Source: Amylostereum areolatum (lineage: Eukaryota; Basidiomycota; Agaricomycetes; Russulales; Stereaceae). From it: a stretch of DNA of 64,000 nt. Both the position numbers and the translations under genes were made by a program. Position 1 is the stretch's first letter. Each line of letters starts with the position of its first letter. Positions 20,560 through 31,080 of this stretch are shown piece by piece. The DNA lies in the NCBI GenBank assembly GCA_012932865.1, contig SAXG01000069.1, forward strand, positions 62,001 through 126,000, read 5' to 3'. The notes beneath the pieces were generated by a model. The model searched no databases. It had not been told where the DNA came from and worked only from the letters and a program-made list of their open reading frames with translations.

Positions 20560-22076
20560 CCACGTCATTGGTTGTCTTTCTCTTCCTTCTCATCCACATC
20601 CTCCTCATCCTCCTCATCCTCTCTCCATCTCAACGGCAAAGTCCGCGCCCTCAACGCTTGTGCCGGCGCACCTTCAATATCATCGCCCTCCACGTCCACG
20701 CCCTCCACGCCCACGCCATCAATGAACGCTCCCACGCGCCGTCAAGCTGCCCTCGCCCACGTGCTCAAGCTGCCCACAACTGCACACCCACGCCCACCTG
20801 CCCTCAACGTTCAACACTCACGCATGTGTGTGCTCAACGCCGCCGCACTCCTTGAGGTTCCTTTGCGTCCAAAGACGCCTCTCGGGAAGCTAGCGCACGA
20901 GCTGCGCCCCAGGTGTGTATCCCCTCTTTCTTCTCCTCTCTCCTCTTCCTCACCCGTCACCTGGCTCCCTGCACTCCCGTCCCCGACGCATGCGACTCCC
21001 TGCCCTTGACGCGCCTGATCCTCTGCCCTCCACGCGCTGCGCCCTCCATGCCCGTGCTCGCCCGCCTGTACGCCTTGAACGCCCTCGCCCCCGCCCCCGC
21101 GTGCTCAACACCCGTGCACCTGTGCCCGCAACGCACGCGTGCCCATTGCAACAGGCATGCCCCACCCTCGATGCCCATGCCCATGCCTGGATCCCTCAAT
21201 GCCCGCACGCCCACGTGCTTGAGGCCCACGCCCTCAGCACTCGCACTCGCACTACACGGCCAACCGGAATTATAGCTCATTCGTAGATATCTGTGTAATA
21301 AGGATTTCTTACCCATCATTTGTAGGATGGTAAAATGATTTCTTAAGAAATCCCTGAGTGCAGGGGCTATTCATGACTGCATTGTGGCTGTAGTATTAGA
21401 TACTGTATCATATGTTCTGTAGCATAAATATGACATTTTTTACATTTTGTACATGCTTCCGCAACGAACAGAGAAGGGGTGAGGGAAAATGAAGGCCTGT
21501 GTGCACTCCCACATCCCAACACAAATGACATGAGTGCTTGCACGCTCCCACACCCCAACACAAATGGTGTGAGTGCTTGCGCACTCCCACATCCCAACAC
21601 AAATGGCGTGAGCACTTGCGCGCTCCCGCACCCCAACACAAATGGCGTGAGCACTTGCGCGCTCCCGCACCCCAACACAAAGGGTGTGAGTGCTTGCGCG
21701 CTCCCGCATCCCAACACAAATGGCGTGAGTGCTTGCGCACTCCTGCACCCCAACACAAATGGTGTGAGTGCTTGCGCGCTTCCACATCCCAATGCAAATG
21801 GTGTGAGCATTGAACTCTGAACCTGGGTGTTCACATTTGTGTAGGCAAAGAATCCAAAATCTGCCTACAAAAGACTTGAATGCTAGGGTTTAAAAGATTT
21901 GACCTTGAGACCTAAAATGCGAGGACCTGTACTGCCATGCTTGCAATGGCACACTCCAGAATTTGAACTCTGCCTACAAAAGACTTGAACACCCAGGTTC
22001 AAAAAATTCGACCTTGGGGACAGAAAGATGTGAGGAATCGTGCTGCCATGCTCGCAATGGCCCACTCCCCACCAAG
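20560..22076 (+). mobile_element. X1 element, 3' half
   Basis: Continues X1 after B1. It matches X4 (27495-29267) nearly base for base in long stretches: a GC-rich coding-like part, a conserved module ending CCAGGTGTGT (20872-20915), the 39-bp minisatellite, and the conserved 3' end CCCACTCCCCACCAAG. I see no protein domain. Confidence 0.8.
21505..21820 (+). repeat. 39-bp minisatellite, X1
   Basis: About eight units of the form CCCAACACAAATGG, TGTGAGTGCTTGCGCGC, TCCCACAT (39 bp). Because 39 is a multiple of 3, five of the six frames stay open with 13-residue repeats, giving spurious ORFs. Related arrays are at 28731-29000, 30755-31080 and 39575-39860 (inverted). Confidence 0.92.
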
Positions 22077-22147
22077 TTATTATGTCATCCTTTTCCTTCC
22101 CATCCGCGCACAATTTGTGACGCTGAGACGGGCTAGGTTAGGGTTAG
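22077..22147 (+). repeat. X-family conserved end, copy X2
   Basis: Starts directly after the 3' end of X1 and carries the same TTATTATGTCATCC to GGTTAGGGTTAG block. It could be a second element in tandem or a terminal direct repeat of X1. Confidence 0.8.
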
Positions 22148-22249
22148 CTGCACGTGACCTCCTTTTTTGGTACAACACATCTGTAAGAACCACTACAACC
22201 CCTTCTGCCAAATACTACAGGTTGAAGACTTCCATCCAAATGTTTTAAA

Positions 22250-22948
22250 CCTTTTTGGGCAGCCTTTGCAACACCCTTCTACAAGCTTTTTGAACCCTTC
22301 TGTACGAGCTTCTGAACACCTTTGTACAAAGGTTTTGAACCCTTTTGTGATCTAGTTGAACACTGTCATACAAAACTTTTGAACTAACCCTTTGTACAAC
22401 CCGGTCGCGAAGTTTCGTACAAAAATTTCGAACACTTTCTTACAAAGTTATTGAAGACTTTATACAAAGATTCTGAACCCTTTGTACAAAACTTTGAACA
22501 CTTATGTACAGAATTGTTGAAGACTTTGTACCAAAGTTTTGAACACTTTCGTACAAAGTTTTTCAAGACATCGTACAAAAGGTTCAAACACTTTCATACA
22601 AAGTTTTGTACAAAGTTTCTGAAGACTCCGTACAAAAGTTTTGCACATCTGTACAAAGTTGTTGAAGACTCCATACAAAAGTTTTGAACACTTTGTAGAA
22701 AGTTTCTGAACACTTGTGTACAAAGGTTTTGAACACTTTTGGACAAAGTTTTTCAAGACATCTCACAAAAGTTTTGAACCCTTTTGTACAAAGTTTTTGA
22801 ACACTTCGTACAAAAGGTTTGAACACTTTTGTACAGTTGCCGAAGACTTTGTACAAATGTTTTGAAGATTTTTGTACAAAGTTGTTGAAGACGTCGTACA
22901 AAATTTCTGAACACTTTCGTACAAAGGTTCGGAAAACTTTGTATTGCG
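22250..22948. repeat. AT-rich minisatellite with TTTGTACAAAG core (X2)
   Basis: Dozens of degenerate units of roughly 22-30 bp built around TTTGTACAAAG and TTTTGAACAC. The GTAC-centred palindrome recurs. Long ORFs here (KLCTKVFKTFV-like) are artefacts of the repeat. Confidence 0.88.
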
Positions 22949-23035
22949 GTTCCTTTTAGGAACATTTATTATGTCATCTTTTTTGGGGAGAGGCGCGACA
23001 ATTTGTGACGCTCAGACGGTTAAGGTTAGGGTTAG
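22949..23035 (+). repeat. X-family conserved end, copy X3
   Basis: A diverged version of the block. Downstream sequence to about 23300 aligns loosely with that after X4's copy (26286-26560), so X3 and X4 are homologous beyond the end block. Confidence 0.8.
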
Positions 23036-23319
23036 TTTGATACAACCTGATTTCTATTCACTTGTACACTTCTATACAACCTCTGCTATATCTCTAGTGA
23101 AGGCTTCCTACAATTTTCCATCCAACCGACAATAAGGTGGGTCTCACAACCATTCCACCCTACACTGGTTCTTTCCTCTACATCTCATATGGTCTTAATA
23201 CAGATCTTTGAATGGACGGTAACATTTTTATTCTTACATTCTTCTAGGCTGCAGTCTGGCTCAATTTATTTTGAGCTACATAAATCTTGCTCATGTTGAT
23301 CTCTCCTAAGACCAGCAAC

Positions 23320-23870
23320 CACTGTACAAACCTTTTGAACACTTTTGCACAGACATTTTGAACACTTTGTACAAACACTTTGTATATTTCTATACAAAAT
23401 CTCTGAAAACTTCCTATAAAAAACTTGAACACTTCGTACAAAAAGCTTGAACACTCTGTACAAATGTTTTGCAAACTTTCCTACAAAAATTTTGAACCCT
23501 CGTACAGACAGGCTGAACACTTTTGTACAAAACATTTGGTCACTTTCATACACAACTTTTGAACACTTTGTACAAATGTTTTGAACAGTTCTGTACAAAA
23601 ATTTTGAACACTTTGGTACAAAGGTTTTGAACACTTTTGTACAAAGGTTCGGAACACTTTTGTACCAACATTTTGATACAAAAATTTTGAACACTTTGTA
23701 CAAAGGTTCTGAACACTTTCCTATGAAATTTTTGAAGACTTTATGCAAATGTTTCGCACACCTTTGTACAAACCTGTCGAACACTTTGTACAAAAATTTG
23801 GAATACTTTGCACAGAAATTCTAAACCCTTTGGTACAAACATTTTGAAGACTTCTGCTAGTCTACAACCT
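23320..23870. repeat. AT-rich minisatellite with TTTGTACAAAG core (X3)
   Basis: Second array of the same degenerate repeat as 22250-22948, here inside X3. Confidence 0.87.
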
Positions 23871-24956
23871 TGAATAATTTCTCTCTCCTCCTTTTCCTCC
23901 TATGCATATGCCCTCCACAGCATATACACGCACGACCCGCGTGCTCGCGCGACGCGCAAGCAACGTCGGTCAGGCGTGTGGCCGAGGGTGCGTGGACATG
24001 CACGTCCGGGGTTAAGGCGCGACCTTGTACGTTGAAGGTGGGCGGGCGTGTGCGCATGTTACGGGCAGGCGCATCGAGTGCGGGTGGGTGCGTTGAGCGC
24101 CGGCATGCGCACGGCGGGTGGGGGTGCAGGTTGCGGGTGTGCAGGTGTGCAGGTGTGCAGGTGCTGTGCGCGGGTCACGGGCGTGCAGGGTGCGGGGGAG
24201 GCGTTGAGCGCGGGGGTGTGCGTTGTGGGCGGGTGCATTGAGCGCAGGCGCGTGCATTGCGGGCGTCGAAAGCGGGGGACAGGGAGAGTGGCATGAGCGT
24301 GCGGCTGTGCGTGGGCGCTGTGGGCGTTGCGGGCGGGTGAGCGGCTGTGCGCATCGCGGGCGTTTGTGCGTTCATGCGCGGGCTTTGCATGTGAGCATTG
24401 CGGGCGTTTGGGTGTGCGTGCGTGCATGCATTGCGGGTGGGCGGCCGTGTGTGGGCGTTGCGGGTGGGCGGGCTGCCGTGTGTTGCGTGTGTTGCGTGCG
24501 CTGTGCGGCCGTTGTGCGCGCGACCATCCACGGGCGTGGCAGGAATGGCAGGTGTGGTGGGCGAGCGGGCGGGGGCCTTGCGTGCGGGCGTGCATGCATG
24601 CATGCGTGGGCGGCAGCAGCGGGGGCGGCGGAGGGTGTGGGAACGTCGAGAGGGTGGAGGATGTGGTGGAGGTCGAGGGCGGGGGGGGCATAGGCGGAGA
24701 GGGTGCGGCATATGGAAGGCGAAGGGGCCGGCGCGTCGAGAGGGCAGGTGCGGGCGTGTGCGCGCGTGGGCGAGCGGGAGTGGGCGTGGCGTGCGAGAGT
24801 GGGCGTGGCATGCGAGAGTGGGCGTGGCGTGCGAGAGTGGGCGTGGCGGGCAAGCATGAGTGGGTGCGCGGGGTGTGTGGGCGTGCAGGTGCGGGGCATG
24901 CGGAAGTGCGGGCGCGGGTCGTGTGGGCATGGGCGCTGCGGGTGCGGCGCACACGA
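23871..24956. repeat. GC-rich degenerate minisatellite region of X3
   Basis: Short units such as GTTGCGGGCGGGTG and GTGGGCGTGGC(GTGCGAGA). No gene is supported; the open frames are compositional. Confidence 0.8.
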
Positions 24957-25024
24957 GCACGTGGTATGATGATTTCCGGAGCCCATTCTCAAGAATGGGC
25001 TCCGGAAATCATCATACCACGTGC
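24957..25024. repeat. Perfect 68-bp palindrome
   Basis: Two exact 33-bp arms with a 2-nt centre. The arm starts GCACGTGGTATGATG and ends GGAGCCCATTCT. A second hairpin follows at once (GGATGTCATCAC / GTGATGGCATCC, 25031-25058). The same pair of hairpins occurs, more diverged and inverted, at 43549-43645. Confidence 0.95.
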
Positions 25025-25079
25025 AGGCAAGGATGTCATCACTCGCGTGATGGCATCCTCGCGCAACTGCGGCAGACGG

Positions 25080-25300
25080 CGCGGCAGGTGACAGCGAGGG
25101 CGAGGGCGGATGGCGGCGAGGGCGGATGGCGGCGAGGGCGGATGGCGGCGAGGGCAGATGGCGGCGAGGGCGGATGGCGGCGAGGGCGGATGACGGCGAA
25201 GGGCGAGGCCGAGGGGAGAACAGGAGAGGAAGACGCACCTGGGGCGCGGCTTGTCCGCTAGCTCTCCAAAAAGGCGTCTTTGAAAACGCCCGCGCACCAG
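25080..25300 (-). repeat. 16-bp minisatellite and conserved X/Y module (X3)
   Basis: About seven units of GCGGATGGCGGCGAGG are followed, on the minus strand, by the module CAAAGACGCC ... AGCTAGCG ... CCCCAGGTGCGT found also at 20872, 27829 and 43299. Order and orientation relative to the hairpins match Y-B. 25301-26197 holds further GC-rich then AT-rich sequence without a supported gene. Confidence 0.78.
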
Positions 25301-26197
25301 CTTGCACCTGCCCGCACTCGCGCTCGCACCTGCCCGCACTTGCGCTTGCACCAGCGCGCGCATCCGCCCGCGCACCGCCCGCCCGCGCCTGCGCTCGCAC
25401 CCGTCACACCGCTACAGCACGGGTGCCACGTGGCGCGCCTCTGGCTCGTTCGCGTGCCACGTGGCAGGTCCGGACCCGCTGCGCACGCACCACACGGCGC
25501 ATACACGCCAAGCCTCCGTGCCCGCGCAATGCGCGGACAGCGGCGGCAAGGCGTGTGGCCTGGGAGAGCGGGGGAGAGCGGATGGGTGAGGAAGGGGCGG
25601 GGAGTGCGTCGTTTGGGGGGGCCGTCACGCTGGCGCATTGAGCGCGTCGTTGGACGCGACGTGGCGGTGTGGGAGAGGTGAGCAGCAGGGCGGATGCGTT
25701 GGCGTCGCCATTTGACTGCGGCGGGGGGTGGCGAGAGGCGGAGGAGAGCGAGGGGACGAGGGGATGAGGTGGTGGTGAAGGAAGAGGAGTATGAGCTGGC
25801 AAAAACGACGCGACTTCCCGATTGGGGGTCGCGTCTCGGCAGTTCCCGTGGCTCGGCAAGTGCCGAAAGTCGAGCTCGTCGTGCACGACGGCGTGCACCG
25901 CTTTCCCACCACTTCCGATAACTGTTCTGTATATTAGATAAGGTAGTATACATATATACAAGTCCCAATCTAGAATATATGGTCAATATATCCATTGGGT
26001 GCAATGTAATAATCAAAATATGTATTCTACAGCCAAAAAACACCCCAAAACACCCACCACATGCATTTCAATGACATTGTGAGCATCGGGCAGGTAATCT
26101 AAGTTACTGTACAGTTTACTATAGCAGAAATAGGGCCTATTGTGTCGTTAGAACTATTTCAAATGTCCAATTGGAGAGAAGATAGTAAGATCAGTTA

Positions 26198-26285
26198 CGA
26201 TTCCTTTAGGAACGTTTATTATGTCATCTTTTTCCTTCCCATCCGCGCACGATTTGTGACGCTGAGACGGGCTAGGTTAGGGTTA
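26198..26285 (+). repeat. X-family conserved end, copy X4
   Basis: CGATTCCTTTAGGAAC then TTTATTATGTCATC and the GACGCTGAGACGGGC to GGTTAGGGTTA block, as in X1. Confidence 0.85.
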
Positions 26286-26959
26286 CATCAATACAATTTG
26301 TCCTTCAATCATTTGTACGCTCTCATACAACACCAACTACACTTTTCGCTAAAGCTCTACACAAAATATGTACGACCGTCGGTAAGATGAGCTGCACGGT
26401 TATTTCATCCTCTATCCTGTACACCTCCTTCATCATTTAAACACAAACTGAGCAGACAATAACGGTCTTATTATGCCACCATGACATCTCTTTACTTTGG
26501 CTTATTTTTAAACAACCTATGTAAATCTCGTCCAAGACGGTTCTACCCTTGAACAACGCTTTCGGCAGCTGCCGCATTTTGTTCAAGGTCTTCCTCTTCC
26601 TCCTCCCGCACACTCCATTGACATGCGTTGAGTCCATCTTTCTTTCTTTTTTCTTTCTTCTTCCTCCTTCTCCTCTCGTCTCCTATCCCTAAGCATGGTA
26701 CCCAACGCACGCAATCCACTACAAGGCGCGTACACGCCAGGCCTACGTGCTCGCGCGTCGCGCGAGCAGCGTCAGCCGGGCGTGAAGCCGAGGGGTGCGT
26801 GGGCCCGTGCCCATGCTCGTGGGCGTTGAGGGCGCGTGCGCGGGCACGCATGTCGAGGGCGAGGGGGTGCGCGGCGCGAGTGCGGGCGCATGTGCCTGCG
26901 TCCGTGCGTCCATGCAGGCGTTGCGGGTGTTGCGGGCTGGTGTGCGTGGCAGGCATGCG

Positions 26960-27340
26960 TGGCGGGCGGTGTCCGTGCATGCGTCGAGGGCAGGCGTGGC
27001 GGGCGTGTGGGCGGGCGTGGTGCGCGTGCGGGCGGGCGGGCGTGGTGCGCGTGCGGGCGTAGCGGGCGTGCGGGTATTGCGTGCACGCGCGTTGCAGGCA
27101 GGCGTGCATGGCGTGCGAGCGTTGGCGAGGGCATTGGCGAGAGCGGGGGCAAGGGCAAGGGCAAGGGCAAGGGCAAGGGCAAGGGCAAGGGCGTGGGCAT
27201 GGGCGTGGGCGTGGGCATTGGCGAGGGCGTTGGCGTTGGCGTGGGCGTTGGTGTTGGCGGCTGGTGGCGAGGGCAGGTGGCGGCAAGTGTGGCGGCAAGA
27301 GCGGGCGGCGGCGAGGGGAGAGGAGGAGAGGGAGGGGCGT
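26960..27340 (+). repeat. GC-rich minisatellite of X4
   Basis: Units such as GGGCGTGGTGCGCGTGC, then a run of GGCAAG hexamers (27140-27190) and GGCGTTGGCGTG. Homologous to 12120-12720 in X1. Confidence 0.85.
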
Positions 27341-27399
27341 CGAGGGGGATGATGATCATAAGTGGAGGATAAGAAGAAAGAAAAAAGTCAAAAACCATA

Positions 27400-27456
27400 G
27401 TTATGACGTATTCTTCGAACATGACTTTCCCGCGTGTCCCAAGAATACGTCATAAC
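27400..27456. repeat. Perfect hairpin with 16-bp arms, X4
   Basis: Same arms as in X1 (12777-12833). The loop differs by one base near its start (CGAAC versus CGGAC). Confidence 0.9.
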
Positions 27457-27886
27457 TCAGTTTTCGGCGCGGAAACGCCGGGCCGGCGACGTCTGCCACG
27501 TCATCGGTCGTCTCTCTCTTCCTTCTCATCCTCATCCTCCTCATCCTCCTCATCCTCTCTCCATCTCAACGGCAAAGTCTGCGCCCTCAACGCTTGTGCC
27601 GGCGCACCTTCCACGTCATTGCCCTCGACATCCACACCCTCGACGCCCACGCCATCAATGAACGCTCCCACATGCCGTCAAGCTGCCCGCGCCCACGCGC
27701 TCAAGCTGCCCGCGCCCATGCGCTCAAGCTTCCTGCGACCGCACACCCACACCCACCTGCCCTCAATGTTCAACACTCGCGCACGTGTGCGCTCAACGCC
27801 GCCGCACTCCTAGAGGTTCCTTTGCATCCAAAGACGCCTCTCGGGAAGCTAGCGCACGAGCCGCGCCCCAGGTGTGTATCCCCTCT

Positions 27887-28198
27887 TTCCTCTTCCTCTT
27901 CCTCTTCCTCTTCCTCTTCCTCTTCCTCTTCCTCTTCCTCTTCCTCTTCCTCTTCCTCTTCCTCTTCCTCTTCCTCTTCCTCTTCCTCTTCCTCTTCCTC
28001 TTCCTCTTCCTCTTCCTCTTCCTCTTCCTCTTCCTCTTCCTCTTCCTCTTCCTCTTCCTCTTCCTCTTCCTCTTCCTCTTCCTCTTCCTCTTCCTCTTCC
28101 TCTTCCTCTTCCTCTTCCTCTTCCTCTTCCTCTTCCTCTTCCTCTTCCTCTTCCTCTTCCTCTTCCTCTTCCTCTTCCTCTTCCTCTTCCTCTTCCTC
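27887..28198 (+). repeat. (TCTTCC)n hexanucleotide array, ~310 bp
   Basis: About 52 essentially perfect units. The homologous place in X1 (20925-20957) has only a short imperfect pyrimidine tract. It encodes dipeptide runs such as Ser-Ser, Pro-Leu or Glu-Glu in different frames, which is not evidence for a gene. Confidence 0.97.
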
Positions 28199-28730
28199 GC
28201 CCGTCACCCGGCTCCCTGCGCTCCGGTTCCTGACATGTGCACCTCCCTGCCCTTGACGTGCCTGCTCCTCCGCCCTCCACGCGCCGCGCCCTCCACGCGC
28301 TGCGCCTCCACACCCGTGCTCGCCCGCCTGTACGCCTTGAACGCCCTCGCCCCCGCCCCCGCGCACTCAACACCCGTCCGCCTGTGCCCGCAACACACGC
28401 GTGCCCATTGCAACCGGATCCCTCAATGCCCGCATGCCCACGTGCTTGACGCCCATGCCCTCAGCACTTGCACTTGCACTACACTGCCAACCGGAATTAT
28501 AGCTGATTCGTAGATATCTGTGTAATAAGGATTTCTTACCCATCATTTGTAGGATGGTAAAATGATTTCTTAAGAAATCCCTGAGTGCAGGGGCTATTCA
28601 TGACTGCATTGTGGCTGTAGTATTAGATATTGTATCATATGTTCTGTAGCATAAATATGACATTTTTTACATTTTGTACATGCTTCCGCAACGAATGGAG
28701 AAGGGGTGAGGGAAAATGAAGGCATGTGTG

Positions 28731-29000
28731 CACTCCCACATCCCAACACAAATGACATGAGTGCTTGCACGCTCCCACACCCCAACACAAATGGTGTCAG
28801 CGCTTGCGTGCTCCCACATCCCAACACAAATGGTGTGAGCACTTGCGCGCTCCCACATCCCAACACAAATGGTGTGAGCACTTGCGCGCTCCCACATCCC
28901 AACGCAAATGGCGTGAGCACTTGCGCGCTCCCGCACCCCAACACAAATGGCGTGAGCGCTTGCACGCTCCCACATTCCAATGCAAATGGTGTGAGCATTG
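28731..29000 (+). repeat. 39-bp minisatellite, X4
   Basis: About seven units of the same repeat as 21505-21820, followed by the same unique 3' region. Confidence 0.92.
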
Positions 29001-29267
29001 AACTCTGAACCTGGGTGTTCACATTTGTGTAGGCAAAGAATCCAAAATCTGCCTACAAAAGACTTGAATGCTAGGGTTTAAAAGATTTGACCTTGAGACC
29101 TAAAATGCGAGGACCTGTACTGCCATGCTTGCAATGGCACACTCCAGAATTTGAACTCTGCCTACAAAAGACTTGAACACCCAGGTTCAAAAAATTCGAC
29201 CTTGGGAACAGAAAGATGTGAGGAATCGTGCTGCCATGCTCGCAATGGCCCACTCCCCACCAAGTGC

Positions 29268-30250
29268 CGATTGGGTGTCCCGGGTGCAGAATGTCTTTGA
29301 TTTTCCTGACTCGTCAATACACACCGACAGTGAAAGTGATGGTGCGGAATGAGTTATATATGTGCATAGATCATGTGTCTAAATCACCAGCATGATTGGT
29401 TCCCTGTGGAAAGAGATATGACCCAAGGAGTGGTGGTTTTCAGTGTATTTGACCCAAAATATCAGGAATACATGAATATGCATTTTTGTGGGCTGAACAA
29501 AGTGAGAGGAGCAAGGGAAGTGTGAGATACAGGTATCCAGCTTGGAAGGCCTGCGGCAGTTGCTCAGACTGTACTTGGTATCCACTTTAGCAACACACAC
29601 ACTCATATCTCACACTTCCGGGGTGGGCGCAAGCGGTGCGTGGGGGCAGGCGCGAGCAGGTGGTGCGCGGGTGCAGGGCAAGCGCGGGCGGGTGCCGGTG
29701 CGAGTGCCAGCAGGTGCCGGCAGGTGCGCGGGCGGGTGGAGTGCGGGTGCAGGGCGAGCGCAAACAGGCGGTGCACGGGTGCGGGGTGAGCGCGGGTGCC
29801 AGCGGAACGGGCCTGGGTGTGTGCGGAACAAGCACACCACGTGAGCTGGCGGGTGCGCAGTCGACAATGTGCATGCACGCAGCATCTAGCAGTGGGAGTG
29901 GCGGTGGTGACGCGGTCGCGGATGTCCGCAGTCCATGACGGCGGTGGCGGCGTCTTGGTAAGCAGCGGCGGTGGAGCCTGTACGGCCCGCGACGCACATT
30001 GCAATGCCCTTGCAGCTGCAAGGGCATTGCAATGGCTCCCGACAGCTTGCCATGCGACAGAGCGTGGGAGGTATTGCATTGACTCCACAACACTTTCCCA
30101 TAGATATTATAATACAGTTACAGGGTCTGGTGCCATACCTGCGCCCTCGACGTGCATGCACATGCTATTGACGCCTATGCCTGTGCACCCATGTGCCCTT
30201 GACACCTGTGCCTGCAACGATCACGCCTGTGCCCTCGGCGCCCACACGCA
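29268..30250. other. Unassigned segment between X4 and Y-A
   Basis: 29268-29353 can be read as a protein tail (DWVSRVQNVFDFPDS ... ESDGAE-stop), possibly the flank interrupted by X4. 29630-29830 is a GC-rich minisatellite (GTGCGCGGGTGCAGG-like). A perfect 38-bp palindrome lies at 29997-30034. 30150-30260 repeats CCCTTGACACCTGTGCC-like units. No gene is supported. Confidence 0.5.
29997..30034. repeat. Perfect 38-bp palindrome without spacer
   Basis: Half-site CATTGCAATGCCCTTGCAG followed directly by its exact complement. Confidence 0.95.
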
Positions 30251-30480
30251 CATGCCCTAGATGCCCGTATGCCTTCAACTCTTATGAGTACCCGTGCTCG
30301 TCGCACCCACACACCTCTTGTAAATAGCAGAAATATAAAATAGAATAAAATGATCATGAAATAGAGTAGAATGAAATGAAATAGGTAAATTCTATGCTTT
30401 GAAGAATCTAAGAAAATGTGGACTGTAGGTGGGCTTCAAAACTGTTGGTAGGTTGAGATTGGAACAAATGTACAGTGTGA

Positions 30481-30575
30481 TGATGTGACCTAAAGGCGGA
30501 AATGATGTACCTGATGTGCAGTTCTGCCCAAACTGCACACCAAGTACGTCATTTCTGCTTTGGGTCACGTGATGA
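30481..30575. repeat. Long imperfect hairpin, Y-A
   Basis: Arms of about 42 nt with several mismatches, containing GGCGGAAATGATGTAC and its diverged partner GTACGTCATTTCTGC. The Y-B copy is at about 40035-40135. Confidence 0.85.
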
Positions 30576-30754
30576 CTGTCAGCAAACATGTCGTATAGTT
30601 GGATAAAATAAAATAAGCACAACAGGGATTGGAACCAGCAACCAATACACCTGCACACAAATCTTGTGATACCAATAGACTACAACTACTTAGGCAGAGA
30701 GCAATATTCATGTATTTATACCACTCTTACCTTGCAAGTCCATATAAGTGCTCC

Positions 30755-31080
30755 TGCACCCCAACACAAAGTCGTGTGAGTGCTTGCGCGCTCCCACACC
30801 TAACACAAAATCCCAACACAAAACAGCGTGAGCACTTACACGCTCCTGCCCCCCCCTCCCCACACAAAATGGTATGAGCACTTGCGCGCTCCCACACCCA
30901 ACACAAAATAGTGTGAGCGCTTGCGCCCTCCCACACCCAACACAAAATAGTGTGAGTGCTTGCGCCCTCCCACACCCCCTTCCCACACAAAATGGTGTGA
31001 GCGCTTGCGTGCTCCCACACCCAACACAAAATAGTGTGAGTGCTTGCGCGCTCCCGCACCCCAGCACAAAATAGCATGAG
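30755..31080 (+). repeat. 39-bp minisatellite variant, Y-A
   Basis: Units of the form CCCAACACAAAATAGTGTG, AGTGCTTGCGCGCTCCCACAC with small length changes, about eight copies. Confidence 0.9.

Larger units (their letters stand above)
26198..29267 (+). mobile_element. X4 element, apparently full length
   Basis: 3.07 kb bounded by the conserved X start (26198-26285) and the conserved X/Y end (CCCACTCCCCACCAAGT). In order it has an AT-rich part, a GC minisatellite, the 16-bp-arm hairpin (27400-27456), a coding-like GC part, a hexanucleotide array and the 39-bp minisatellite. It is the best template for the family. There is no terminal inverted repeat, poly-A or known transposase, so the class is unknown. 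Confidence 0.7.

Noticed and set aside
21505..21820. CRISPR-like regular repeats of 39 bp
   Set aside because: The repeats are directly adjacent with no unique spacers, in a eukaryotic repeat element. It is a minisatellite.
22584..23793. Cys- and Phe-rich ORFs (KLCTKVFKTFV-like) as small secreted proteins
   Set aside because: They arise from the TTTGTACAAAG minisatellite and have no signal peptide or consistent Cys spacing.
27594..28366. Long open frames encoding poly-Ser, Leu-Pro or Glu repeats
   Set aside because: They are translations of the TCTTCC hexanucleotide array in different frames, with no start, intron or domain support.
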